DNA of 64,000 bases. Source: Variovorax atrisoli 110B. GTDB taxonomy: Bacteria > Pseudomonadota > Gammaproteobacteria > Burkholderiales > Burkholderiaceae_C. This document shows positions 54,199 to 62,898 of this stretch, one piece after another. Position 1 is the first letter of the stretch. Each line of letters opens with the position of its first letter. The stretch spans positions 46,090-110,089 of the forward strand of contig NZ_KB907466.1 of NCBI RefSeq assembly GCF_000382045.1, in the 5' to 3' direction. Under the pieces are notes generated by a model that saw only the letters and a list, made by a program, of their open reading frames with translations, had not been told where the DNA came from and ran no database searches. Both the position numbers and the translations under genes were made by a program.

Positions 54199-54654
54199 CT
54201 ATCCCCCGATGTGCATCGTGAACGCAGGCCCACTGTTGAGCACGCACTGGCCGCTGCCCAGCGTGGCCGAATTCATCGAATACTGGCAACTCAGGTTGCC
54301 GCCGCGGCTGCCGGTGGCGTTCGCCACACCGTTGACCCGCGAGCCGGCGACCCGGGTTGCCTCTCCCTGAAACTGTTCTCCACCGATCTGCGCGTTGAAG
54401 TGGCCGCGGCCGTTCATGTCGTTGGTCACGGTGCCGGCGACGACGCCGTAGCGCGAGGCCTCGGCATTCGACGGGTACAGCCGCGCGGCGAATGTCTGTG
54501 CGACCGGGCCCGGTGCGACGGCGTAGGCCTGCGAAGGCGGCGCTGCCGGAGCGGGTTGCCCGAGCGGCACGACGTAGCAGCCGCTGAGCGCGGCGGCCGT
54601 GAGCGTGGCGGCGAGGGTGAGACGAACGAATGTGACGGAGCGCGGAATGGTCAT
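54199..54654 (-). CDS. Small putative lipoprotein, unknown
   Basis: A 151-residue protein with a signal peptide and lipobox LSGC (Cys26), a Pro/Ala-rich spacer and a short beta-rich domain ending near VLNSGPAFTMHIGG. No family recognised. Probably anchored in the outer membrane. The terminator hairpin follows its stop by about 10 bases. Confidence 0.75.
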   Translation of the reverse strand: MTIPRSVTFVRLTLAATLTAAALSGCYVVPLGQPAPAAPPSQAYAVAPGPVAQTFAARLYPSNAEASRYGVVAGTVTNDMNGRGHFNAQIGGEQFQGEATRVAGSRVNGVANATGSRGGNLSCQYSMNSATLGSGQCVLNSGPAFTMHIGG

Positions 54655-54804
54655 ACGCTTTTCGGTGGCCCGGGCAGATGCCCGTGCGGCGAAATGTGCC
54701 TGCCGATGCGCCGGTGCGGATCGCTTTTGAAGCCGAGTACCGTTTTTCGCCCCTTGCGGTAGTCGGGGTGGCTACTTCGAAGGGGCACTCGAGGGGCGGC
54801 GACA

Positions 54805-55239
54805 ATGCGCGCCATGAATTTCAAGAACTTTCTATTGCCTCTGGGCGCCATCGTCGTCATGGCGCTGGCCTGGCGCGCGGGTGGATGGGGCGGTGTCGCC
54901 CTGGCCGGCGGCGCGATCGTGATGTTCCTGCTGCTCCATTTCAACCGCGCCATGCAGGTGCTCAAGCGCGCGGCCGAGCGGCCCGTGGGCTACGTGGCCA
55001 GCGCCGTGATGCTCAACGCCAAGCTCAAGCCGGGCGTGACGCTGATGCACGTGATCGCGATGACGCGCGCCCTCGGCGAACTGCGCTCGCCCAAGGACGA
55101 ACAGCCTGAGCACTACCGCTGGACCGACGGCGGCGGCTCGTATGTCGACACCGTGTTCAACGGCGGCAAGCTGCAGAGCTGGACCCTCACCCGCCCCGAG
55201 ACGCCGGCCGACGACGAGGGCAGCAACACCGCGGCCTAG
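54805..55239 (+). CDS. Small membrane protein, unknown
   Basis: A 144-residue protein with one or two N-terminal helices (about 8 to 23 and 31 to 44) and a soluble C-terminal part containing HYRWTDGGGSYVDTVFNGG. Met4 is an alternative start. Family not recognised. Its TAG stop overlaps the TAG stop of the LysR gene on the other strand within CCTAGG. Confidence 0.75.
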   Translation: MRAMNFKNFLLPLGAIVVMALAWRAGGWGGVALAGGAIVMFLLLHFNRAMQVLKRAAERPVGYVASAVMLNAKLKPGVTLMHVIAMTRALGELRSPKDEQPEHYRWTDGGGSYVDTVFNGGKLQSWTLTRPETPADDEGSNTAA

Positions 55240-56180
55240 GCTGCGCTCCCCTTGCGTCCGGGCTGCCGCCAGGGCGGATTGGCCTTCGCCTGGTGCCGCG
55301 CCTCCTTCGCGAACTCGGCGCATGCGTGCGTCATCAGGTCGGCCGAGCGGTAGACCAGGAACACGTCGAAGTCCGGCAGCTCGTCGGTGATCGGCAGCTT
55401 CTCCAGCAGGTGCGGCTGCAGCCGCAGCGGCCCCGCCCCGTGGAACACGAAGTCCGACCACATGCTGATCAGGTCGGTCTGCGTGGCCAGCTGCAGGCCC
55501 AGCAGGTTCGAGGCGCTGTGCACCATGCGCCTGGGCATCTCCAGCCCGTGCATGTTCATCATGCTCACCAGCGGGCTGCCCGCATCGTCGATAGGGTCGA
55601 GCACCAGCCAGTCGGCGTCCACCAGCGGCTGCAGCCTGCGCACGCGCCGCAGCGGATGGCCGGCGCGCACCGACAGGTGCATGGCCACCGAGAACAGCGG
55701 CTCCCACTGGAACGCGTTGGTGCCCGGACCGTTGCAGGTGGAGACCAGCCCCAGGTCGAGCCGGCCTTCTCGCAGGCCCTCGAAGATCTGCTGCGGCCGC
55801 AGCTCGAAGCCGCGCAGAGCCACGTTCGGAAAGCGCCTGCGGAACGAGGCCATCGCATCGGGCAGCGGGCCGCTGGAGGCCACGGCGGTGAAGCCGATGT
55901 TGAGCTGCGCCTCGTCGTGTCCGCGGATCGCCTCGATGTCTTCCAGCGCATGCCGCAGCTCCTGCTCGACCACGCTCGCGCGCTTGACCAGCGCCGCGCC
56001 GTAGGCCGTGAGGCTCACGCCGCGCGTGGAGCGCGACATCAGCGTGACGCCGAGCTCGCGCTCCAGCTCCGAGATGGTCTTCGACAGCGCAGGCTGGGTG
56101 GTGTGCAGGCTGCGGGAGGCCTCGTGGATGCTGCCGTGCTGCGCCACGGCCAGCAGTACGCGCAACTGTTGCAGCTTCAT
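55236..56180 (-). CDS. LysR-family transcriptional regulator
   Basis: A 314-residue LysR regulator. The helix-turn-helix includes IHEASRSLHTTQPALSKTIS. The effector-binding domain begins near residue 90 (DEAQLNIGFTAVASSG). It is divergent from the MHS-family transporter gene, with which it shares about 200 bases of upstream DNA. Control of transport and hydrolysis of the amidohydrolase substrate is likely. Confidence 0.92.
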   Translation of the reverse strand: MKLQQLRVLLAVAQHGSIHEASRSLHTTQPALSKTISELERELGVTLMSRSTRGVSLTAYGAALVKRASVVEQELRHALEDIEAIRGHDEAQLNIGFTAVASSGPLPDAMASFRRRFPNVALRGFELRPQQIFEGLREGRLDLGLVSTCNGPGTNAFQWEPLFSVAMHLSVRAGHPLRRVRRLQPLVDADWLVLDPIDDAGSPLVSMMNMHGLEMPRRMVHSASNLLGLQLATQTDLISMWSDFVFHGAGPLRLQPHLLEKLPITDELPDFDVFLVYRSADLMTHACAEFAKEARHQAKANPPWRQPGRKGSAA

Positions 56181-56267
56181 CGTGGTGCGGCGCTTTCGAA
56201 AAGTGGCTTCCTGGGGCTTGTCCCGATGGCTTCGGGCGCCTGTTTATGACGGGGATGCCGTTTGGTT

Positions 56268-56288
56268 ATCAGCATGAAAATTTGTGAT
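56268..56288. promoter_or_regulatory. Possible LysR site in divergent gap
   Basis: ATCA and TGAT stand 13 bases apart in the gap between the LysR and transporter genes, containing the T-N11-A pattern of LysR boxes. The match is short and may be chance. Confidence 0.3.
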
Positions 56289-56383
56289 TCTTCGCCGCAG
56301 CGCTTTGCCTGAATACTCCGCCGCGAACGGGCCGACGGTCGATGCGGAGGCCCACCGCAACCTGTACGTTGGAGTGACATTAG

Positions 56384-57700
56384 ATGAGCGAAGCCGCATT
56401 GCCCGCAAGCCCGATCCTGGGCTCTTCTTCAACTGGCGCCGCGGCGCACGGCAAGGCAAAGCAGAGCCAGTTCCGCCTGATCGCCGCCTGCTCGCTGGGC
56501 AACGCGCTGGAGATGTACGACTTCACCGTCTACAGCTTCTTCTCGCTGCTGATCGGCAAGCTGTTCTTCCCCTCCGACAGCCCCTACGGTTCGCTGCTGC
56601 TGGCCGTCGCCACCTTCGGCATCGGCTTCGTGATGCGGCCGCTGGGCGGCGTGATCATCGGCAACTACGCCGACCGCAAGGGCCGCAAGGCCGCGATGAC
56701 GCTGACCATCGGCCTGATGGTGCTCGGCACGCTGTGCATCGCGTTCGCGCCGCCGTATGCATCGGCCGGCGTGTTCGGCTCGCTGATGATCCTCGCGGGC
56801 CGGCTGCTGCAGGGCTTCTCGCTCGGCGGCGAGGTGGGCGCTGCCACGTCGATGCTGATGGAGGCGGGCGGCGTGAAGGGCCGCGGCTTCCGCGTGAGCT
56901 GGCAGCTCGCGAGCCAGGGCGTGTCGGCGCTGCTGGGCGCACTCACCGGCGCCGCGCTGTATGCCGCGCTGCCGCAGGCCTCGCTGGAGAGCTGGGGCTG
57001 GCGGCTGCCGTTCCTGCTGGGGCTGCTGATCGCGCCGGTGGGGCTCTACATCCGCTCGCACCTGGAGGAAACGCACGTCGCCGAGAGCCACGAATCGAGC
57101 CCCATGGGCCGGCTGCTGCGCGAGCACGGCGGACTGGTGCTCAAGGGCATCCTGGCGACCACGGCCGGCACGGCCACGATGTACCTCGTGGTGTTCTTCA
57201 TGCCCACCTACATGATCCGCGTGCTGCACATGCCGCCATCGCTTTCGCTGCTGTCGGGCTGCGTCACGGGCATCACGCTGTTTGCGGTGTCGCTGGTGGC
57301 GGGCCGGCTGGCCGACCGGCTGCCGAACCGCAAGCCGCTGGTGGTCGGCTCGCTGCTCTTCAGCCTGATCGCGGTGTACCCGGTGTTCTGGCTCATCGGC
57401 CAGTACCCGAGCGTGCCGCTGGTGCTGGCACTCTCTGCGCTGCTCACCGCGAGCGTGAACATCGGCACCACGCCCATGTTCCTGATGCTGCTGGAGATGC
57501 TGCCGGCCGGCGTGCGCGCCAGCGGCATCTCGGTGATCTACAGCGTGGGCGTGACGGTGTTCGGCGGCTCCTCGCAGTTCATCGTGACCTGGCTGCTCGC
57601 CAAGACCGGCAACCCCCTCTCGCCGGCCTTCTACATGATGGCCTGCGGGGTGATCAGCCTCTGCGCGCTGCTGAGCCTGCGCGAACGCAAGGCGGCATGA
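56384..57700 (+). CDS. MFS transporter of the metabolite:H+ symporter (MHS) family
   Basis: A 438-residue inner-membrane transporter with about 12 helices. The opening SLGNALEMYDFTVYSFF and GGVIIGNYADRKGRKAAM are typical of MHS proteins (ProP, ShiA, PcaT). Members take up carboxylates or betaines with protons. The adjacent M20 amidohydrolase (34 bases downstream) suggests uptake of an N-acyl amino acid or a hippurate-like compound; this is inference. Confidence 0.92.
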   Translation: MSEAALPASPILGSSSTGAAAHGKAKQSQFRLIAACSLGNALEMYDFTVYSFFSLLIGKLFFPSDSPYGSLLLAVATFGIGFVMRPLGGVIIGNYADRKGRKAAMTLTIGLMVLGTLCIAFAPPYASAGVFGSLMILAGRLLQGFSLGGEVGAATSMLMEAGGVKGRGFRVSWQLASQGVSALLGALTGAALYAALPQASLESWGWRLPFLLGLLIAPVGLYIRSHLEETHVAESHESSPMGRLLREHGGLVLKGILATTAGTATMYLVVFFMPTYMIRVLHMPPSLSLLSGCVTGITLFAVSLVAGRLADRLPNRKPLVVGSLLFSLIAVYPVFWLIGQYPSVPLVLALSALLTASVNIGTTPMFLMLLEMLPAGVRASGISVIYSVGVTVFGGSSQFIVTWLLAKTGNPLSPAFYMMACGVISLCALLSLRERKAA

Positions 57701-57734
57701 ACCTCACGACGATCTCAAGCAGGAAGCTCCACGA

Positions 57735-58949
57735 ATGACCCGCCAACTCAGCCCCCAGACCCACAAGCTCCTGTCGCGCCTGTTGCCGCAGGCCGACGTC
57801 GACACGCAGGCCTTCGTCGACATCCGCAGGCAGATCCACGCCAACCCCGAGCTCGGCTTCGAGGTGAACGCCACCAGCGAGCTGGTCGCGAACCTGCTGC
57901 GCAGCTGGGGCTACGAGGTGCACACCGGCATCGGCCGCACCGGCATCGTGGCGCAGCTCAGGCTCGGCAGCGGCACGCGCCGCCTGGGCATCCGCGCCGA
58001 CATGGACGCGCTTCCCATCACCGAGGCCACCGGCCTGCCGTACGCCAGCCGCAACGCCGGGCGCATGCACGCCTGCGGGCACGACGGCCACACGGCCATC
58101 CTGCTGGCAGCGGCCAGGGCGCTGGCAAAGGCGCGCAACTTCGACGGCACGCTGAACCTGATCTTCCAGCCCGATGAGGAAAACCTCTGCGGCGCGCGCG
58201 CCATGATCGAGGACGGCCTGTTCGAGCGCTTCCCCTGCGACACGGTCTACGCGCTGCACAACGCGCCCGGCGTGCCGGTGGGCACGATGATGGCGATCGA
58301 AGGCCCGGTCACGCTGTCGTCCGACGTGGCCGACGTGACCATCAAGGGCGTGGGCGGGCATGGCGCCATGCCGCACCGCGCGCGCGACCCGGTCGCGGCC
58401 GCCGCGGCGGTGGTGACGGCCCTGCAGACGGTGGTGGCGCGCAACGTGGCGCCCGACGACACGGCGGTGGTGTCGGTCGGCTTCATCCGCGGCGGTGCCA
58501 CGCACAACGTGATCCCTCAGTCGGTGTCGCTGGGCCTGAACGTGCGCGCGGCGCGGCCAGAGACGCGCGCGCTGGTCGAGCAGCGCATCCGCGAGATCGT
58601 GAGCCTCACCGCGCAGGCGCACGGCGTGGAAGCCGAGATCGACTACCGCCAGCTCGTGCCGCCGGTGGTCAACACCGCCGCCGAGACCGAGCTTGCGGCG
58701 CAGGTGTGCGCCGAGCTGGTGGGCGAGGAGAACGTCGTCAGGCAGGCGCCCAAGGGTTTCTCGGGCAGCGAGGACTTCGCCTGGATGCTCTCCGAACTGC
58801 CGGGCTGCTACCTGCTGCTGGGCAACGGCGAGGGCGAATTCGGCGGCTGCATGGTCCACAACCCCGGCTACGACTTCAACGACGAAGTGCTGCCGCTGGG
58901 TGCCGCCTGCTGGGTGCGCCTGGCGCAGACCTACCTGGCGAAGACGTGA
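57735..58949 (+). CDS. M20 family amidohydrolase (hippurate hydrolase-like)
   Basis: A 404-residue metallo-amidohydrolase. Metal ligands and catalytic residues are visible as RADMDALPI (Asp90 or 92 region), HACGHDGHT (Cys114, His116), QPDEEN (Glu148/149) and LHNAPG (His175). These enzymes remove the acyl group from N-acyl amino acids such as hippurate, or act on auxin-amino-acid conjugates. Cytosolic, full length. It probably acts on the solute imported by the MHS transporter upstream. Confidence 0.9.
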   Translation: MTRQLSPQTHKLLSRLLPQADVDTQAFVDIRRQIHANPELGFEVNATSELVANLLRSWGYEVHTGIGRTGIVAQLRLGSGTRRLGIRADMDALPITEATGLPYASRNAGRMHACGHDGHTAILLAAARALAKARNFDGTLNLIFQPDEENLCGARAMIEDGLFERFPCDTVYALHNAPGVPVGTMMAIEGPVTLSSDVADVTIKGVGGHGAMPHRARDPVAAAAAVVTALQTVVARNVAPDDTAVVSVGFIRGGATHNVIPQSVSLGLNVRAARPETRALVEQRIREIVSLTAQAHGVEAEIDYRQLVPPVVNTAAETELAAQVCAELVGEENVVRQAPKGFSGSEDFAWMLSELPGCYLLLGNGEGEFGGCMVHNPGYDFNDEVLPLGAACWVRLAQTYLAKT

Positions 58950-59080
58950 ACAAACCTGCTGCGCAACCCGGTCTCGCATCTGCGGTCCTCGCCGCACGCA
59001 AGTACGGTTCCGGTCCTCGATGCAAGCTGGGGCTGCTCGCTACGGCTTCCTCACGCCTTCGGTGCGCCTTGATCTAAGAC

Positions 59081-60082
59081 CTAGAACGGCGCGTCTTCTT
59101 CCTCGGGCGCATCGGCCGGCACGGTCGTCGTGGGCGCGGCTGCAGCAGCGGGCTTGGGTGTTTCGTCCGGCGCTGCTGCAGAGAAAGCCGCCTCGCCGCC
59201 CAGCGCATCGAGCAGCGCGGGCACCAGCTGGCCCAGCTCGCCCGTGGCGATGGCCACGTCGGCGTCGAAGTTGTCTTCCTTCTTGCCGCCGGCCGCGCCG
59301 TCGCCCGTGCCTTCGAGGAAGGCGATCTTGCGGATCAGCAGGCCGTGCGTGAGCTCGAAGGACACGCGGTCGTCCCAGGTCAGCGCGAGGCGGGTGGGGC
59401 GCTTGCCGTCGGTGATGTGCTGCTTCACCTCGTCGATGTCCAGCGGGTGCTTGGCGTAGCGCACCACGGCCTTGGAGTCGTCGCTGGCCTTGAGCTCGCA
59501 CTCGCGGTCGATGGTGAAGCCGGCCGGCGGCTCCTGCGTGAGCAGCCAGTTGGCCATGGCGGCGGCAGGCTCGACCTGGGTGTTGATGAGTGCCACCGCG
59601 AAGCCGTCGAGTGACTTCACGAGGCTGGTGACCACTTCGTCGGCGCGCGAGGCGTTGCCGGTATTGATCACCAGGCGGTTCTCGGCCTTGTCGATCCACA
59701 CGGTCACGCGGGCGGTGCGCGTGAAGGCCATGGGCAGCAGCTCCAGGGTGATGTCTTCCTTGAGCTCCTTCTTTTCCTTCTTGCCGGGCTTGCGGCCGGT
59801 GGTGGCCTCGATGTGGGCGCAGCGCTCGTCGACCTTGCGGCGCACGACCGAGCCGGGCACCTGCTTGCTCTCGATCATGTATTCGACCAGCCACTGGCCG
59901 TCGATGGATTCGATCAATGGGCCGTTGGCTTCGCCGCGCGGCTCGATCCAGCCGGCGGACTTCTCCTGCGAGGGGCCGCAGGGCTCGAAGCGCTGCCTGC
60001 CCAGGCCTTCCTCCGCCTCGGCCAGTGTCTGGGACCAGGCGGGTTCGATGCGATAGACGATGACGTTCTTGAATACGGACAC
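59081..60082 (-). CDS. rdgC: Recombination-associated protein RdgC
   Basis: A 333-residue nucleoid-associated protein of the RdgC family. It begins at a GTG and reads SVFKNVIVYRI, the expected start. RdgC forms a ring dimer around DNA and restrains RecA activity. The central region (ADEVVTSLVKSLDGFAVALI) is conserved. The C-terminus carries a longer Ala/Pro/Asp-rich tail (about 310 to 333) than the E. coli protein. Start choice is supported by homology; the open frame extends upstream without it. Confidence 0.93.
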   Translation of the reverse strand: MSVFKNVIVYRIEPAWSQTLAEAEEGLGRQRFEPCGPSQEKSAGWIEPRGEANGPLIESIDGQWLVEYMIESKQVPGSVVRRKVDERCAHIEATTGRKPGKKEKKELKEDITLELLPMAFTRTARVTVWIDKAENRLVINTGNASRADEVVTSLVKSLDGFAVALINTQVEPAAAMANWLLTQEPPAGFTIDRECELKASDDSKAVVRYAKHPLDIDEVKQHITDGKRPTRLALTWDDRVSFELTHGLLIRKIAFLEGTGDGAAGGKKEDNFDADVAIATGELGQLVPALLDALGGEAAFSAAAPDETPKPAAAAAPTTTVPADAPEEEDAPF

Positions 60083-60216
60083 GGAAACCCTTTTTCCAAC
60101 GGTTTGGACAGCCGGCCATTGTCGGGCAGCCTGTTCGGCCCGGCGCCGTAAAATCGCAAGCTTTTGCGACTTCCCTTCCTGTCGCACCCCCACACCGATC
60201 CCAAAGGAATCAGGAA

Positions 60217-61170
60217 ATGAGCTCGATCCCCCCCTCGCTGGACGACCGTGACGGCAAGATCTGGATGGACGGCGAACTCGTGGACTGGCGCGACGCCAAG
60301 ATCCACGTGCTGAGCCACACGCTGCACTACGGCTGCGGCGCCTTCGAGGGCGTGCGCGCCTACAAGACGGCCGACGGCAGCACCGCGATCTTCCGCCTGG
60401 CCGAGCACACCGAGCGCCTGTTCAACAGCGCCAAGATCCTGCGCATGAAGATCCCCTTCACGCAGGAGCAGCTCAACGAGGCCCAGAAGCAGGTGGTGCG
60501 CGAGAACAAGCTCGAGAGCTGCTACCTGCGCCCGCTGATCTGGATCGGCTCCGAGAAGCTGGGCGTGAGCCCCAAGGGCAACAAGGTGCACGCCATGGTC
60601 GCGGCCTGGTCCTGGGGCGCCTACCTGGGCGAAGAGGGCATGAAGCGGGGCATCCGCGTGAAGACCTCGAGCTACACCCGCCACCACGTCAACATCACGA
60701 TGACGCAGGCCAAGACGGTGAGCAACTACACCAACTCGATCCTGGCCAACATGGAAGCGCTGGACGACGGCTACGACGAGGCGCTGCTGCTCGACGCGAG
60801 CGGCTTCGTGTCGGAAGGCGCGGGCGAGAACATCTTCGTGGTCAAGGGCGGCGTGGTCTACACGCCCGACCTGTCGGCCGGCGCGCTCAACGGCATCACC
60901 CGCAACACCATCCTGCACGTGTGCAAGGACCTGGGCCTGGAGCTGGTGCAGAAGCGCATCACGCGCGACGAGGTCTACGTCGCCGACGAAGCCTTCTTCA
61001 CCGGCACGGCCGCAGAAGTCACGCCGATCCGCGAGCTCGACCGCATCGAGATCGGCAACCGCGGCGACGGCGGCGCGCGCGGCCCGATCACCGAGAAGAT
61101 CCAGGCGGCCTTCTTCGACATCGTGAACGGCAAGAATCCCAAGTACGCACACTGGCTCACGAAAGTCTGA
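60217..61170 (+). CDS. ilvE: Branched-chain amino acid aminotransferase IlvE
   Basis: A 317-residue class IV PLP aminotransferase. The PLP lysine is Lys166 (TQAKTVSNYTNS). The glutamate and phosphate-binding segment is FVSEGAGENIFVV. It transfers amino groups to the 2-oxo acids of leucine, isoleucine and valine. N-terminal HYGCGAFEGVRAYK is typical. Full length. The zinc-finger gene follows by 18 bases. Confidence 0.96.
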   Translation: MSSIPPSLDDRDGKIWMDGELVDWRDAKIHVLSHTLHYGCGAFEGVRAYKTADGSTAIFRLAEHTERLFNSAKILRMKIPFTQEQLNEAQKQVVRENKLESCYLRPLIWIGSEKLGVSPKGNKVHAMVAAWSWGAYLGEEGMKRGIRVKTSSYTRHHVNITMTQAKTVSNYTNSILANMEALDDGYDEALLLDASGFVSEGAGENIFVVKGGVVYTPDLSAGALNGITRNTILHVCKDLGLELVQKRITRDEVYVADEAFFTGTAAEVTPIRELDRIEIGNRGDGGARGPITEKIQAAFFDIVNGKNPKYAHWLTKV

Positions 61171-61188
61171 GCAGAAGAGAACGATCCC

Positions 61189-61398
61189 ATGTCCACCAAT
61201 GCAGTAGTCGAACTCCTGGCCAAGGAGCTCAATCATCAGGGCGGCGTTTTCTGCCCCAGTCCCAAGGCCGACATGAAGCTCTGGAACAGCCACCCGAAGG
61301 TCTACCTCGACGTGGCGCGCACCGGCGAGGCCAAGTGCCCGTATTGCGGCACGGTGTACCGGCTGAAGGCCGGCGAGGCGGTGTCGGCGCGGCACTGA
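61189..61398 (+). CDS. CHCC zinc-finger domain protein
   Basis: A 69-residue protein of the zf-CHCC family. The likely zinc ligands are Cys22, His35, Cys50 and Cys53 (KCPYCGTVYRL). Similar domains occur in the NDUFS6 subunit of complex I, and the family is often next to ilvE in Burkholderiales. Function uncertain. Confidence 0.88.
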   Translation: MSTNAVVELLAKELNHQGGVFCPSPKADMKLWNSHPKVYLDVARTGEAKCPYCGTVYRLKAGEAVSARH

Positions 61399-61453
61399 GC
61401 CCGGCGAGCCCCAGCGCCGCTGAACCGAACGGCCCCGGCCGTCCGATGCCTCT

Positions 61454-62725
61454 TCAGGCAACCGGGCGGGCGGGGTCTTTTTCCAGGCGCTCCAGGCCTT
61501 TCAGGCGCGAGGAGAGCAGTCCGCGCCACGGATTCGGATCGTTCTTCTCCTGCGCGAGCCGCAGGTAGACCATCGCGATGAACAGCAGCGCCAGACCGAT
61601 CTGCGCATCGCGCATGGCCGAGTTCACGCTCGAGGCGATCAGCGCGATCAGCGTCGCGGCCAGCGCGTAGCGGCCGGCGATGTCGGGCCGCTTCCATGCC
61701 TGCCAGACGGCGGCGACCATGATGAAGAGCAGGCTCAGCAGCGCGGGCAGGCCGCCTTGCGCGCCGACCCACAGGAAGTCGTTGTGCGGCATATTCGAGT
61801 CGGCCAGCAGGGCGGGGCCGCGCTTGTGCCACTGGTCGGTCCAGCCGCCGATGCCCCAGCCGGTGAGCGGTCGGTCGGCGATCATGAGGCCGGTGTCGCG
61901 GTACATGTAGTAGCGGATGGCCCAGCTGCCCTTGAAGACCGCGCCGGCCTGCGCCTCCTCGAGTTCCTGCACACCCACTTCGACCTTGTGCTGCAGCTGC
62001 GGCAGTTGGTAGAGCCCGGCGCCCATCACCACGGCACCCAGCACCAGCGCGCCCACCAGCATCTTCAGGTGGTTGCGCCACTGGTGGACGCACACCACCG
62101 GGATCACCAGCAGCAGCGCCAGCACCGAGGTGCGCGAGGTCAGCGGCAGCGCCACCACCAGGCCCAGGCCGAGCATCAGCACGAAGGCCGGAATGGCGCG
62201 CAGCGGCCTGTGGGCGGCGATCTGCGCGATACCCCATACGGCGGCGGTGGAGGCCACCACGCTGAACAGCAGCGCATTGCTGATCGACTTGTTGCCCACC
62301 TCCATCACCACCGCGCGCAGCGGCGACCAGATGTTGAAGCCGCCGACCGCGTAGAAGACGATGACCAGCACGATGTTCAGCGCCGCCACCAGCAGGAAGC
62401 CGCGCAGCGCCCAGACGGCCTCCTCGCGCGTGAGCGCCATCGCCATCAGCATCGTGAGGCCGATGCGTATGCCGTGGAACAGGTTGGAGCCAGTCTCGGG
62501 ATAGTGCTGCCCGATGGCCAGCACGATGAAGGTCCATGCGAAGTAGGCCATCACCGGCCACCACAGCGGGTTGGCGCGCAGCCGCGCATAGCGCTCGCCG
62601 AGGCCGCCTGCCACCAGCATGGTGAGCAGCAGCACGATGGCCGAAAGATAGGTGACGCCGACCGGCATGAACACCACCAGCCCCCAGAACATGGCCGCGG
62701 GCCGAACGATGTGCGATCTCTGCAT
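61454..62725 (-). CDS. O-antigen ligase family protein (WaaL-like)
   Basis: A 423-residue inner-membrane protein with about 11 to 12 helices. The large periplasmic loop carries MPHNDFLWVGAQGGLPALL, the conserved His motif of the Wzy_C ligase/polymerase family. It would attach polymer to lipid A core or to protein; the exact acceptor is unknown. It is far from the exopolysaccharide cluster. Start taken at MQRSHIVRPA. Confidence 0.88.
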   Translation of the reverse strand: MQRSHIVRPAAMFWGLVVFMPVGVTYLSAIVLLLTMLVAGGLGERYARLRANPLWWPVMAYFAWTFIVLAIGQHYPETGSNLFHGIRIGLTMLMAMALTREEAVWALRGFLLVAALNIVLVIVFYAVGGFNIWSPLRAVVMEVGNKSISNALLFSVVASTAAVWGIAQIAAHRPLRAIPAFVLMLGLGLVVALPLTSRTSVLALLLVIPVVCVHQWRNHLKMLVGALVLGAVVMGAGLYQLPQLQHKVEVGVQELEEAQAGAVFKGSWAIRYYMYRDTGLMIADRPLTGWGIGGWTDQWHKRGPALLADSNMPHNDFLWVGAQGGLPALLSLLFIMVAAVWQAWKRPDIAGRYALAATLIALIASSVNSAMRDAQIGLALLFIAMVYLRLAQEKNDPNPWRGLLSSRLKGLERLEKDPARPVA

Positions 62726-62773
62726 AGGGGCGGGATTTTAGGTTGGCGCCCCGCAGCCAACCTGACCTGGCTC

Positions 62774-62867
62774 TCCCCCAGGCTTCACGCACTTCGTGTC
62801 GCTGCGCCAACCCCCTCACCGGGGGCGACGCCTGCGGCCCGGCGAAGCCGGTTCCGCAGCGTCCCCG
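62774..62867 (+). repeat. Dispersed repeat copy 6, between waaL-like gene and sensor kinase gene
   Basis: Plus-strand copy starting CCCCCAGGCTTCACGCACTT and including the GGCCCGGCgaaGCCGGTTCC hairpin. Unlike the others it runs opposite to the flanking genes and sits before the 5' end of the waaL-like gene, 3' of the kinase gene. Confidence 0.9.
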
Positions 62868-62898
62868 AATGGAGTAGGGACGATCGGCGAACGGGTTG

